Shown one piece after another: positions 1 through 5,521 of a stretch of 5,521 bases of DNA. Below the pieces are notes generated by a model. It saw nothing but the letters and a program-made list of their open reading frames with translations, was not told where the DNA came from and did no database searches. Origin of the DNA: Candidatus Planktophila limnetica. GTDB lineage: Bacteria > Actinomycetota > Actinomycetes > Nanopelagicales > Nanopelagicaceae. The stretch is taken from contig JAPOHK010000072.1 in the NCBI GenBank assembly GCA_029979485.1, forward strand, positions 1 through 5,521, given 5' to 3'. Position 1 is the first letter of the stretch; the number at the start of each line of letters is the position of its first letter. Both the position numbers and the translations under genes were made by a program.

Positions 1-1989
1 AGTAACACCAAATAAAGTTTCATAAATTTGTCGAACCCCAACACCGCTGACAGATGCACCAAAACCACCTTGGCTAACCATCATCACGACTGCATACCGC
101 GGATTTTGAGTTGGACCATAGGACGCAAACCAAGAAGTGTCAGCTTTTAAAGTTCCGTTGGCATTCTTACCAAAGACTTGTGCGGTTCCTGTTTTTCCAC
201 TGATAGCAATAGGAAAACCTGCAAATGCTCCGGTACCTGTTCCTGCAGTAATTACTTCTCGAAGTGCACCTTCTAAAAATTTTAGAGTTTCTGGAGTTGC
301 TGGCAGGGTTCCAAGTTGCTTTGCTCCAAATTTCTTTATAATTTTTCCATCAGTTGAAACGATCGCTTTAGCTACACTCGGGCGCATGATTTTCCCGCCA
401 TTTCCAATGGCTGCATACATCTGCGTTAATTTAAGTGGAGTAATAACAGTGTCGCCTTGCCCGATAGAGAAGTTCACCGCGTCACCAGCTCGAATCTTGT
501 CTCCATCTAAACAATTCTCACGAGCCAATTCAATTAAAAATGGCGTCAATTGACTCTTCTTCGCCCGATCTTTGTAATTGCAATAAAAGTCCTTATTTGA
601 TGCATACCAATCTTTACGCCATTCTCGATTAACTAAACGGCCGGATAATTCAGATGGTAGATCAATTTCGGTTTTCTTATCTACTTGAAAACCTTCTGCC
701 GCTTTAAAGAAGTAGTCATTTGGATTTGATTTTGGCTTAAGTCCGCCGTCTCGAACCCATTCGTCATAAGCAATTTGATACCACAGTGTGTCACATGAAA
801 CTGCAATACCTTTCTTTAAAGTTATGCGGCCGAGGGCTTTACTTTCAAAGTTTTGGAAAGCACGATTACCGATTTGAATTTCTGATGGACAGTTATAAAC
901 AGCGTTGAGGTTGTAGCCTGCATTTGCGGCAGCAACTACAGAGACTGATTTAAATGTTGAAGCTGGCGCAAATAATCCTTGTAAAGGTCTAGATAGTGCG
1001 GGCACATTATTTTTTTCGCTAAATAGCGCTTTTGCATCTGCCACAGACAAGCCCTTTTCCCACGCATTTGGGTCATAAGTTGGATAAGAAGCCATGGCTA
1101 AAATTTGACCGTTACGTATGTCCATTACAACTGCTGCACCTGAATCACCTGGATACCCACTCGCCCGTGCACGGCGAACAGCATCAGCAAGAGCTCTTTC
1201 AACACCAGCTTGTAATCGCACATCAATACTCGTTACTAAGTGATTTCCACCAATCGGTTGTGTATTTTGACTCTCACGTGTGATGGATTCTTTTCGATCC
1301 ACAATTACCGTTCTAATTCCTGGAGTACCACGTAAATAGGAATCGTATTGACTTTCAAGTCCAGTCTTTCCAATTGTTTCGCTCCGATAATACGAGCGAC
1401 CATTTTTTCCTGATAAATCATCTTCCGTAACTGGTCCCACATAACCCAGTACGTGTGCAGCATTCGCGCCTGCATATTCTGGATAGTTACGAATAGCAAC
1501 TGGTGTAGCACCAATTCCAGGATATTCATTTGTGCGCTCAACAATTTGTAGTGCAATCTCAGGGTTGGCTTCCTTGGTAATTGGAATCGGTTGATATCTA
1601 GATCCTGTCCAACAGCCTGCTCTGTCATATTTCGGTAATTCTCCACATAATCGTGTTGCGCGATAAACATCGGTATAGGACAAGCCGAGTAGTGAAGAAA
1701 CATTTGCTAAAACACTTGCGCCTTTATCTACTTGCTTATCTAAAGCAATTCGATCAACTGTGATTGCAAGACCAACCCGATTAAGAGCCAGTGGAACACC
1801 TGATGAATCAACAATTAGTCCACGAATAGCAGGATTTATTACATCTCTGCTCTGAATACTGAGTGCGGCATCTTTATATTTTGGCGCAGCAGCTACTTGC
1901 AAATAAAAGAGACGGCCGAGCAGTGCGATCATAAGAGTTAGAACAAATATCTGTACAACTAAAAGACTGAGGCGAACGCGTTGATTCAT
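1..1989 (-). CDS. mrdA: Penicillin-binding protein 2 (class B transpeptidase of the Rod complex), 3' end outside window
   Basis: D,D-transpeptidase that cross-links new peptidoglycan during lateral wall growth, working with RodA and activated by MreC. The frame is open for 663 codons from an ATG at 1989 to base 1, with no stop in the window. Seen: an N-terminal membrane anchor (about residues 6-24); a pedestal/dimerisation region starting near R56-G57 (RGLIVDSSGVPLALNR); a transpeptidase domain from about 284. Catalytic motifs: STFK at 344-347 (nucleophile S344), SCD at 398-400 (the PBP2-type SxD in place of SxN), SIGQG at 508-512, KTGTA at 599-603. The last residues visible (PRYAVVMMVSQGGFGASVSG, then a short tail) look like the end of the family domain, so only a short C-terminus is missing. 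The start is fixed by an ATGA overlap with the mreD stop; a weak CAGG lies 7 nt upstream (1997-2000). Six extracytoplasmic cysteines (115, 126, 367, 399, 470, 493) match what I recall of actinobacterial homologues. A division-type PBP (FtsI) is unlikely given the mreBCD context. Confidence 0.95.
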   Translation of the reverse strand, partial: MNQRVRLSLLVVQIFVLTLMIALLGRLFYLQVAAAPKYKDAALSIQSRDVINPAIRGLIVDSSGVPLALNRVGLAITVDRIALDKQVDKGASVLANVSSLLGLSYTDVYRATRLCGELPKYDRAGCWTGSRYQPIPITKEANPEIALQIVERTNEYPGIGATPVAIRNYPEYAGANAAHVLGYVGPVTEDDLSGKNGRSYYRSETIGKTGLESQYDSYLRGTPGIRTVIVDRKESITRESQNTQPIGGNHLVTSIDVRLQAGVERALADAVRRARASGYPGDSGAAVVMDIRNGQILAMASYPTYDPNAWEKGLSVADAKALFSEKNNVPALSRPLQGLFAPASTFKSVSVVAAANAGYNLNAVYNCPSEIQIGNRAFQNFESKALGRITLKKGIAVSCDTLWYQIAYDEWVRDGGLKPKSNPNDYFFKAAEGFQVDKKTEIDLPSELSGRLVNREWRKDWYASNKDFYCNYKDRAKKSQLTPFLIELARENCLDGDKIRAGDAVNFSIGQGDTVITPLKLTQMYAAIGNGGKIMRPSVAKAIVSTDGKIIKKFGAKQLGTLPATPETLKFLEGALREVITAGTGTGAFAGFPIAISGKTGTAQVFGKNANGTLKADTSWFASYGPTQNPRYAVVMMVSQGGFGASVSGVGVRQIYETLFGVT
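1986..1989 (-). other. ATGA start/stop overlap of mreD and mrdA
   Basis: On the minus strand, ATGA combines the mrdA ATG (1989-1987) and the mreD TGA (1988-1986). With only a weak CAGG 7 nt upstream, PBP2 synthesis is probably coupled to termination on mreD. This overlap also fixes the mrdA start, because the membrane anchor follows within six residues. Confidence 0.85.
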
Positions 1990-2507
1990 ATATGTGCCTG
2001 ATTGCCAAATAATGCGCGATGTAATCGAGTAACAAGGGGAAGAATTAAAGGAGTCACAAGTATTGCCCAGATTGCATTGCCCAAGATGGTTACCAAGACT
2101 CTTCCAAAATTACCGAAAGAGACGCCAAGGAGTACACCAGTGACAACGAATGCAACAAGAGTAAGTACCGACGCCGATGAAACGAGGAGAATATTTGTAA
2201 TTGGATTGCCACGCACGTTGTCATTTCCAAAGCCTAAGAATGCAACTGCGTAACACGCAAGAATCATGAGCAACGTCCAATGGCCCATGGCCCCATTAGA
2301 ACTCTGAGATAGATCCATGAAAAATCCCGAAATAAATCCAGTCAGTGCGCCAACTGTTGGCGTGCTGAGGGCGGCCCACGTTAGAGCTATTAACAATGGG
2401 AGTGAGAAACCACCACCTGGCAGGCGTAATTGATTAATAACACTTTCTTGAATTAAAAATATAAGCAAAAAAACTAGGGATGAAATTGAAAACTGTCTGA
2501 CCAACAT
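1986..2507 (-). CDS. mreD: Rod shape-determining membrane protein MreD
   Basis: Integral membrane subunit of the Rod complex, which bridges MreC and the PBP2/RodA synthase in the inner membrane. The 173-residue protein is almost wholly hydrophobic, with about six predicted membrane segments (roughly 7-19, 35-47, 51-66, 75-93, 104-127, 137-158). It carries the family hallmark G-F-x-x-D-L at 61-66, followed by a Gly (75) and a hydrophobic helix, and ends in a short basic tail (RLHRALFGNQ). Length is usual for MreD. The ATG start lies 6 nt after the mreC stop in the same frame, with no clear Shine-Dalgarno, so translation probably depends on coupling to mreC. The stop overlaps the mrdA start as ATGA. 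Sequence conservation in MreD is low, so the call rests on topology, the GFxxDL motif and position between mreC and mrdA. Confidence 0.93.
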   Translation of the reverse strand: MLVRQFSISSLVFLLIFLIQESVINQLRLPGGGFSLPLLIALTWAALSTPTVGALTGFISGFFMDLSQSSNGAMGHWTLLMILACYAVAFLGFGNDNVRGNPITNILLVSSASVLTLVAFVVTGVLLGVSFGNFGRVLVTILGNAIWAILVTPLILPLVTRLHRALFGNQAHI

Positions 2508-2513
2508 AGAGAA

Positions 2514-3440
2514 CTATTTCGTGCTCGCGCTAGGTGAAGGAGTGGCAAAAATTGTGACAGTTGGAACGGTGGTTGGTTGTGGTGCTGCAGGAACAAGTGC
2601 GTCACCTGGATTATTTTTTCCTGCGCTTAGAACCACACTTACAACTCCAAGTGCTGAAAAGTTTGGATAGAGCATGACCGTTGCGCTCTGGGCAATTGAT
2701 CCAGCGCTGTTGTCGACTGCACTGATGACGCCTACTGGAATTCCAGGTACAAATGGGCGATTATTTGTACTTCCTCTGGCTAGCAAAACATCACCAACTT
2801 TTACGATTTTTTGATTATCTAATAACTGCAGTTCTGCTCGTTTGGAACCGCTTCCAGAGAGAATTCCAATTTGCTGAGTTCCTGCAATACGCACGCCAAC
2901 TTTGAAATCTGGATCGGTAGCTAACATGATAAGAGCAGAATCCGAGTATGACTCTTTTACAACTCCAACTAATCCTTCACCAGATATAACTGTCATGTTT
3001 TGGCGCACACCCGATGAAGTACCTGCATCTATTGTGATTGTTTGCGTAAAACTCGTACTTGAACCGTGTGAGATCACCCGAGCAGCTAAAACTTTGTAGC
3101 TCGCTCTTCCAGCAAGATCTAGAACTGACTTAAGTTGAGATAACTGAGCATCTGCACTTTTTCTCTCAAGTAACTTAGATCTCAATCGAGCATTATCAGC
3201 CTTGAGTTTTTCAATTTCATTACGTGTGCGACCAAGGTGTGTGACATCGCCCAGGAAGTCTCGAAATGGAGAAACAACTGTTGATCCTGCTTTTTGAAAT
3301 GGAGATAAAACATTTTGCGTTCCGCTTCGAACTCCATCGAGAATCTTGACTCCACGCAGGTCAAGTGTGATTAAAAATAAAGAGGTAACGATAAGAATGA
3401 TGAGTAGGAGGCGAGAGCGTCCTTCGCCGCCATAACGCAT
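2514..3440 (-). CDS. mreC: Rod shape-determining protein MreC
   Basis: Bitopic scaffold of the Rod complex: its periplasm-side domain binds and activates PBP2, and its anchor sits beside MreD. The 308-residue protein shows a short basic N-terminus, one membrane segment (about 10-27), an extracytoplasmic linker, a coiled coil rich in Leu/Lys/Glu (about 65-108, including RNEIEKLKADNARLRSKLLE), and the MreC beta-domain (about 115-272). The beta-domain contains the family-type GEGLVGVV turn at 154-161 and a VPGIPVGVI segment at 231-239. Beyond about 275 is a Pro/Thr/Ser/Ala-rich tail. Length is normal for the family. The ATG start sits 11 nt after the mreB stop; a weak AGG lies about 10 nt upstream (3451-3453). 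An upstream frame overlapping mreB is not needed because the membrane anchor follows directly after this Met. Confidence 0.96.
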   Translation of the reverse strand: MRYGGEGRSRLLLIILIVTSLFLITLDLRGVKILDGVRSGTQNVLSPFQKAGSTVVSPFRDFLGDVTHLGRTRNEIEKLKADNARLRSKLLERKSADAQLSQLKSVLDLAGRASYKVLAARVISHGSSTSFTQTITIDAGTSSGVRQNMTVISGEGLVGVVKESYSDSALIMLATDPDFKVGVRIAGTQQIGILSGSGSKRAELQLLDNQKIVKVGDVLLARGSTNNRPFVPGIPVGVISAVDNSAGSIAQSATVMLYPNFSALGVVSVVLSAGKNNPGDALVPAAPQPTTVPTVTIFATPSPSASTK

Positions 3441-3451
3441 CTACTAATTAC

Positions 3452-4483
3452 CTATCGACGAGGCTCAGAGATCAAAACCTTTTCAAGGGCTTCGAACTCT
3501 TCAATACATTTTCCGGAACCTTCTACAACTGCATCGAGCGGGCGCTCTGCAACGTGAATAGGCATTCCAGTTTCTTTGCGCAAGCGCTCATCAAGTCCCT
3601 TAAGAAGTGCTCCTCCACCAGTTAGAACAATTCCGCGATCCATAAGATCACTTGCAAGCTCTGGTGGACACTTATCTAAAGTGCTCTTTACCGCATTAAT
3701 GATTGCGTTTACGGGTTCTTCGAGAGCTTTACGAATTTCTGCAGCTGAAACAACAATTGTCTTTGGCAGACCCGTTGCTAGGTCTCGACCGCGAATTTCA
3801 GCATCATTTTCACCTGGTAGTGGGTAAGCAGAACCAATAGCCATCTTGATTTCTTCTGCTGTGCGCTCACCAAGAAGCAATGAAAATTCGCGTTTTACCC
3901 AGTTAATAATTGATTGATCGAGTTCGTCTCCACCTACACGAATTGATAGTGAAGTTACGATTCCACCGAGTGAAATAACCGCAACTTCTGTAGTTCCGCC
4001 ACCAATATCTACAACCATGTTTCCAGTTGGTTCGTGAATTGGAAGACCTGCACCAATTGCTGCTGCCATAGGTTCTTCGATGATGTAAACCTTACGAGCT
4101 CCTGCTGCGTATCCCGCATCTTTGACCGCGCGCTGTTCTACGCCAGTAATACCTGACGGAACGCACACAACAATGCGAGGCTTTGCTAAATAACGACGAC
4201 GGTGAACTTTTTGGATGAAATAACGCAACATGCGCTCTGTTGTATCAAAGTCTGCAATCACACCATCTTTAAGTGGGCGAATCGCAACGATGTTGCCTGG
4301 AGTACGACCAATCATTTTCTTTGCTTCAAGACCAACAGCCAAAATTCCGCCTGTGTCTTGGTTTACAGCAACAACGCTTGGCTCGTTGAGAACAATGCCA
4401 CGACCGCGCACATATACCAACGTGTTTGCAGTTCCTAAATCCACAGCCATATCTCGGCCGATGAATGACATTTTGTTACTCAT
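3452..4483 (-). CDS. mreB: Actin-like cell shape protein MreB
   Basis: Bacterial actin homologue that polymerises with ATP into membrane-bound filaments, orienting the lateral wall synthesis machinery. The 343-residue length is typical. Seen: phosphate-1 loop DLGTANT (15-21); the long conserved stretch [20 protein letters not shown] (59-78); hydrolysis/connect region with EEP at 136-138; phosphate-2 loop [13 protein letters not shown] (159-171); IRVGGDELD (181-189); adenosine-binding [12 protein letters not shown] (288-299). No key residue is missing. The N-terminus ([17 protein letters not shown]) is of actinobacterial type; Met5 (4471) is an alternative start, but Met1 is favoured because a strong GAAGGG lies 6 nt before it. 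The ATG directly abuts the ndk stop codon in the same frame. The first gene of the mreBCD-mrdA block, it has the best ribosome binding site seen in the cluster, which fits the high copy number expected of a filament protein. Confidence 0.98.
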   Translation of the reverse strand: MSNKMSFIGRDMAVDLGTANTLVYVRGRGIVLNEPSVVAVNQDTGGILAVGLEAKKMIGRTPGNIVAIRPLKDGVIADFDTTERMLRYFIQKVHRRRYLAKPRIVVCVPSGITGVEQRAVKDAGYAAGARKVYIIEEPMAAAIGAGLPIHEPTGNMVVDIGGGTTEVAVISLGGIVTSLSIRVGGDELDQSIINWVKREFSLLLGERTAEEIKMAIGSAYPLPGENDAEIRGRDLATGLPKTIVVSAAEIRKALEEPVNAIINAVKSTLDKCPPELASDLMDRGIVLTGGGALLKGLDERLRKETGMPIHVAERPLDAVVEGSGKCIEEFEALEKVLISEPRR

Positions 4484-4906
4484 TTATTTCCCTTCAAAGA
4501 AAATAGCTATTTCACGAGCTGCTGATTCAGGCGAATCAGATCCGTGAACAATGTTCTGTACAACTTTGGTTCCTTGATCGCGTGCAAGATCTCCACGAAT
4601 TGTTCCTGGTGCTGCAACTGTTGGATCTGTTGCACCAGCAAGTGATCGAAATCCTTCAATAACGCGATTTCCTTCGGCGATCATCGCAACAATCGGACCG
4701 GAAGTCATGAATTCAAGAAGCGGTTCGTAAAAAGGTTTGCCATTGTGCTCCGCATAATGTTTTTCAAGTAGCGCGCGATCTGCTTGCAACATGCGAAGGG
4801 CGGTAACTGAATAACCTTTTTTTTCTATTCTAGAAATAACTTCACCAACAAGACCACGGCGAACGCCATCGGGCTTGATCAGGATTAAGGTTTTCTCGGA
4901 ACTCAC
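4484..4906 (-). CDS. ndk: Nucleoside diphosphate kinase
   Basis: Cytoplasmic enzyme that transfers the gamma-phosphate of ATP to nucleoside diphosphates through a phosphohistidine, balancing NTP and dNTP pools. The 140-residue length is usual. Seen: [18 protein letters not shown] at 7-24 with the nucleotide-contacting Lys11; Tyr51, Phe59 and Arg87 at their normal places; Thr93; Arg104 in GTIRGD; and the active-site signature N118-I-V-H121-G-S-D-S, with His121 as the phospho-acceptor. All canonical catalytic residues are present. The start is GTG at 4906: the frame upstream holds only three more codons (none a start) before a TAG at 4916-4918, and the next Met (39) would remove the active core. 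No Shine-Dalgarno is seen before the GTG. The gene lies 12 nt after the DUF4233-like gene, and its TAA touches the mreB ATG. Confidence 0.98.
   Translation of the reverse strand: MSSEKTLILIKPDGVRRGLVGEVISRIEKKGYSVTALRMLQADRALLEKHYAEHNGKPFYEPLLEFMTSGPIVAMIAEGNRVIEGFRSLAGATDPTVAAPGTIRGDLARDQGTKVVQNIVHGSDSPESAAREIAIFFEGK
4490..4495 (-). promoter_or_regulatory. Ribosome binding site of mreB, inside the ndk 3' end
   Basis: The minus strand reads GAAGGG, 6 nt before the mreB ATG at 4483. It is embedded in the last codons of ndk (Glu-Gly of the Phe-Glu-Gly-Lys terminus). It is clearly stronger than anything upstream of the other starts in the window, and it decides the first ATG (4483) over the in-frame ATG four codons later (4471). 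Confidence 0.8.
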
Positions 4907-4918
4907 ATGCGCAGTCTA

Positions 4919-5254
4919 TTAGGCATTTGGAGGACCTGCTGCCAGCAGGGCAGCGCGGGCGGCTTCACCCTTTTTGCCCACGAGAATAGCCGCAATCCAT
5001 AACACCAAGAAAATAGCCCCCACCAGAAACATTGAAGTCACGACGAAGCCATAGGCAAGTAGCGCTGCTTGCAGAAACCAACCAAGAATCCAACCGAACT
5101 TCTTTTTAAGTAAACCAGGTGTCAGTAAGCATGCAATAGCGATCACAGCGCCAATAATTAAAATTAAAGAAGAGTGATCTTTCATGGCTAGTAGTAATGC
5201 AAAACCCATCACAAAAGATTCCATAACTAGAACCGAGGAAGCCAACATGCGCAT
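4919..5254 (-). CDS. Small four-helix membrane protein, DUF4233-like, function unknown
   Basis: A 111-residue protein with four predicted membrane segments (about 4-23, 29-49, 54-72, 75-92) and a short Lys/Ala-rich C-terminal tail (GKKGEAARAALLAAGPPNA), probably cytoplasmic. The GWILGWFLQAALLAYGFVV stretch (54-72) and the following MFLVGAIFLVLW match my memory of the actinobacterial DUF4233 family, whose members commonly sit between folC and ndk. Position here agrees. No catalytic or ligand-binding motif is visible and no function is known to me. The ATG at 5254 is 9 nt after the folC stop and in the same frame; a second ATG two codons on (5248) is equally possible. Neither has a good Shine-Dalgarno, so coupling to folC is likely. 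The gene ends in tandem stops, TAA then TAG (4921-4916). Confidence 0.8.
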   Translation of the reverse strand: MRMLASSVLVMESFVMGFALLLAMKDHSSLILIIGAVIAIACLLTPGLLKKKFGWILGWFLQAALLAYGFVVTSMFLVGAIFLVLWIAAILVGKKGEAARAALLAAGPPNA

Positions 5255-5263
5255 GGTTAAATT

Positions 5264-5521
5264 CTAATCTTCTTTTGAGAATAATCTACGCAGAATTGAA
5301 CGCGCTTCACCCACTGTGACTACTGAACCCGTGACGACAATTCCAACACTGTCATCACTTAGTGGACGTTTAGCATCATCAATCGCTCGTTTAAGGGCGC
5401 TCTCTAAATTCTCATTACTAAACACTCTGTCTGCTCCAAAGATTTTTGTGGCAAGGGATTCAAGGTCTTTCACAGGCATGGCTCGCTGAGGGGGGCGTGT
5501 GGGGGGAAACAGTGTGGGATG
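5264..5521 (-). CDS. folC: Folylpolyglutamate / dihydrofolate synthase, C-terminal end only
   Basis: FolC adds glutamate to folates (and in many bacteria to dihydropteroate) in the cytoplasm. Only the last 85 residues are in the window; the frame is open to base 5521, so the gene is cut by the window edge and the ATG at 5479 is internal. The segment is from the C-terminal Mur-ligase-like domain. RAMPVKDLESLA is followed by IFGADRVF (the family's 'SPRAxxxxxL...FGxDRV' region), and then VGIVVTGSVVTVGEARSIL, the hallmark FolC C-terminal strand with TGSVVTVGEAR. The residues before RAMP (HPTLFPPTRPPQ) are proline-rich and less typical, from two C6 tracts. The gene ends in TAG 9 nt before the DUF4233-like start. 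Confidence 0.9.
   Translation of the reverse strand, partial: HPTLFPPTRPPQRAMPVKDLESLATKIFGADRVFSNENLESALKRAIDDAKRPLSDDSVGIVVTGSVVTVGEARSILRRLFSKED

Noticed and set aside
137..553. 138-residue open frame on the plus strand
   Set aside because: Lies antisense to the catalytic domain of mrdA, which has SIGQG and KTGTA motifs in its frame; the plus-strand product shows no recognisable domain.
1305..1703. 132-residue minus-strand open frame
   Set aside because: Shifted frame inside mrdA; the mrdA frame is open throughout and matches the PBP2 pedestal, whereas this product resembles nothing I know.
3441..3451. Possible promoter or terminator between mreB and mreC
   Set aside because: Only 11 bases with no hairpin or -35/-10 pair; best read as a tight operon junction.
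4230..4547. 105-residue plus-strand open frame across the mreB/ndk junction
   Set aside because: Antisense to the highly conserved MreB N-terminus and the Ndk C-terminus; no ribosome binding site or recognised domain.
5264..5479. A separate 71-residue gene starting at the ATG at 5479
   Set aside because: The frame continues open upstream to the window edge and the sequence is the FolC C-terminus (TGSVVTVGEAR), so this Met is internal to folC.
5490..5518. Possible G-quadruplex on the plus strand (G6, G6, G3)
   Set aside because: Only three G-runs are present, so a standard four-tract quadruplex needs split runs; it lies at the window edge in coding sequence and cannot be judged.
1..5521. Defence system, mobile element, CRISPR array, tRNA or riboswitch
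   Set aside because: Every stretch is accounted for by housekeeping and wall-growth genes; no direct repeats, inverted ends, transposase motifs or RNA gene signatures were seen.

Overview
This window is the core of an actinobacterial cell-elongation (Rod complex) gene cluster. Every gene lies on the minus strand, so transcription runs from base 5521 towards base 1. In that direction the order is folC (3' end only), a small DUF4233-like membrane protein, ndk, mreB, mreC, mreD, and mrdA (penicillin-binding protein 2, which runs off the window at base 1). The plus strand holds only antisense shadow frames.

Two things point to an actinobacterium. The order folC - small membrane protein - ndk - mreB - mreC - mreD - pbp2 is the one known from Streptomyces and relatives, where the rodA/FtsW-family gene follows. 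PBP2 also has actinobacterial-type features: an SCD second motif, paired extracytoplasmic cysteines and a long insert before the SIGQG motif. Unlike soil actinomycetes, the DNA is AT-rich, genes are packed with 0 to 12 nt between them or overlap, and proteins are short to normal in length. This suggests a streamlined low-GC actinobacterium, such as the freshwater Nanopelagicales (acI) lineage. The lineage is an inference, not something read directly from the sequence.

Layout: 5521-5264 folC C-terminus; 5254-4919 DUF4233-like protein; 4906-4484 ndk (GTG start); 4483-3452 mreB; 3440-2514 mreC; 2507-1986 mreD; 1989-1 mrdA, overlapping mreD by 4 nt. No promoter, terminator, RNA gene, repeat, mobile element or CRISPR array was seen, and no stretch over 300 bases lacks a gene. 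The block is probably one transcription unit entered from upstream of the window.

Functionally, MreB filaments at the inner membrane face organise MreC and MreD, which recruit and activate the transpeptidase PBP2 with its RodA glycosyltransferase partner (expected just past base 1) for lateral wall synthesis. FolC (folate polyglutamylation) and Ndk (NTP balancing) are housekeeping passengers that share the transcript.

I found no convincing new biological system. The observations worth a second look are modest: tightly abutting in-frame gene junctions, the PBP2 insert and cysteines, the MreC tail, the uncharacterised small membrane protein, and an odd C-tract, proline-rich stretch of folC at the window edge.
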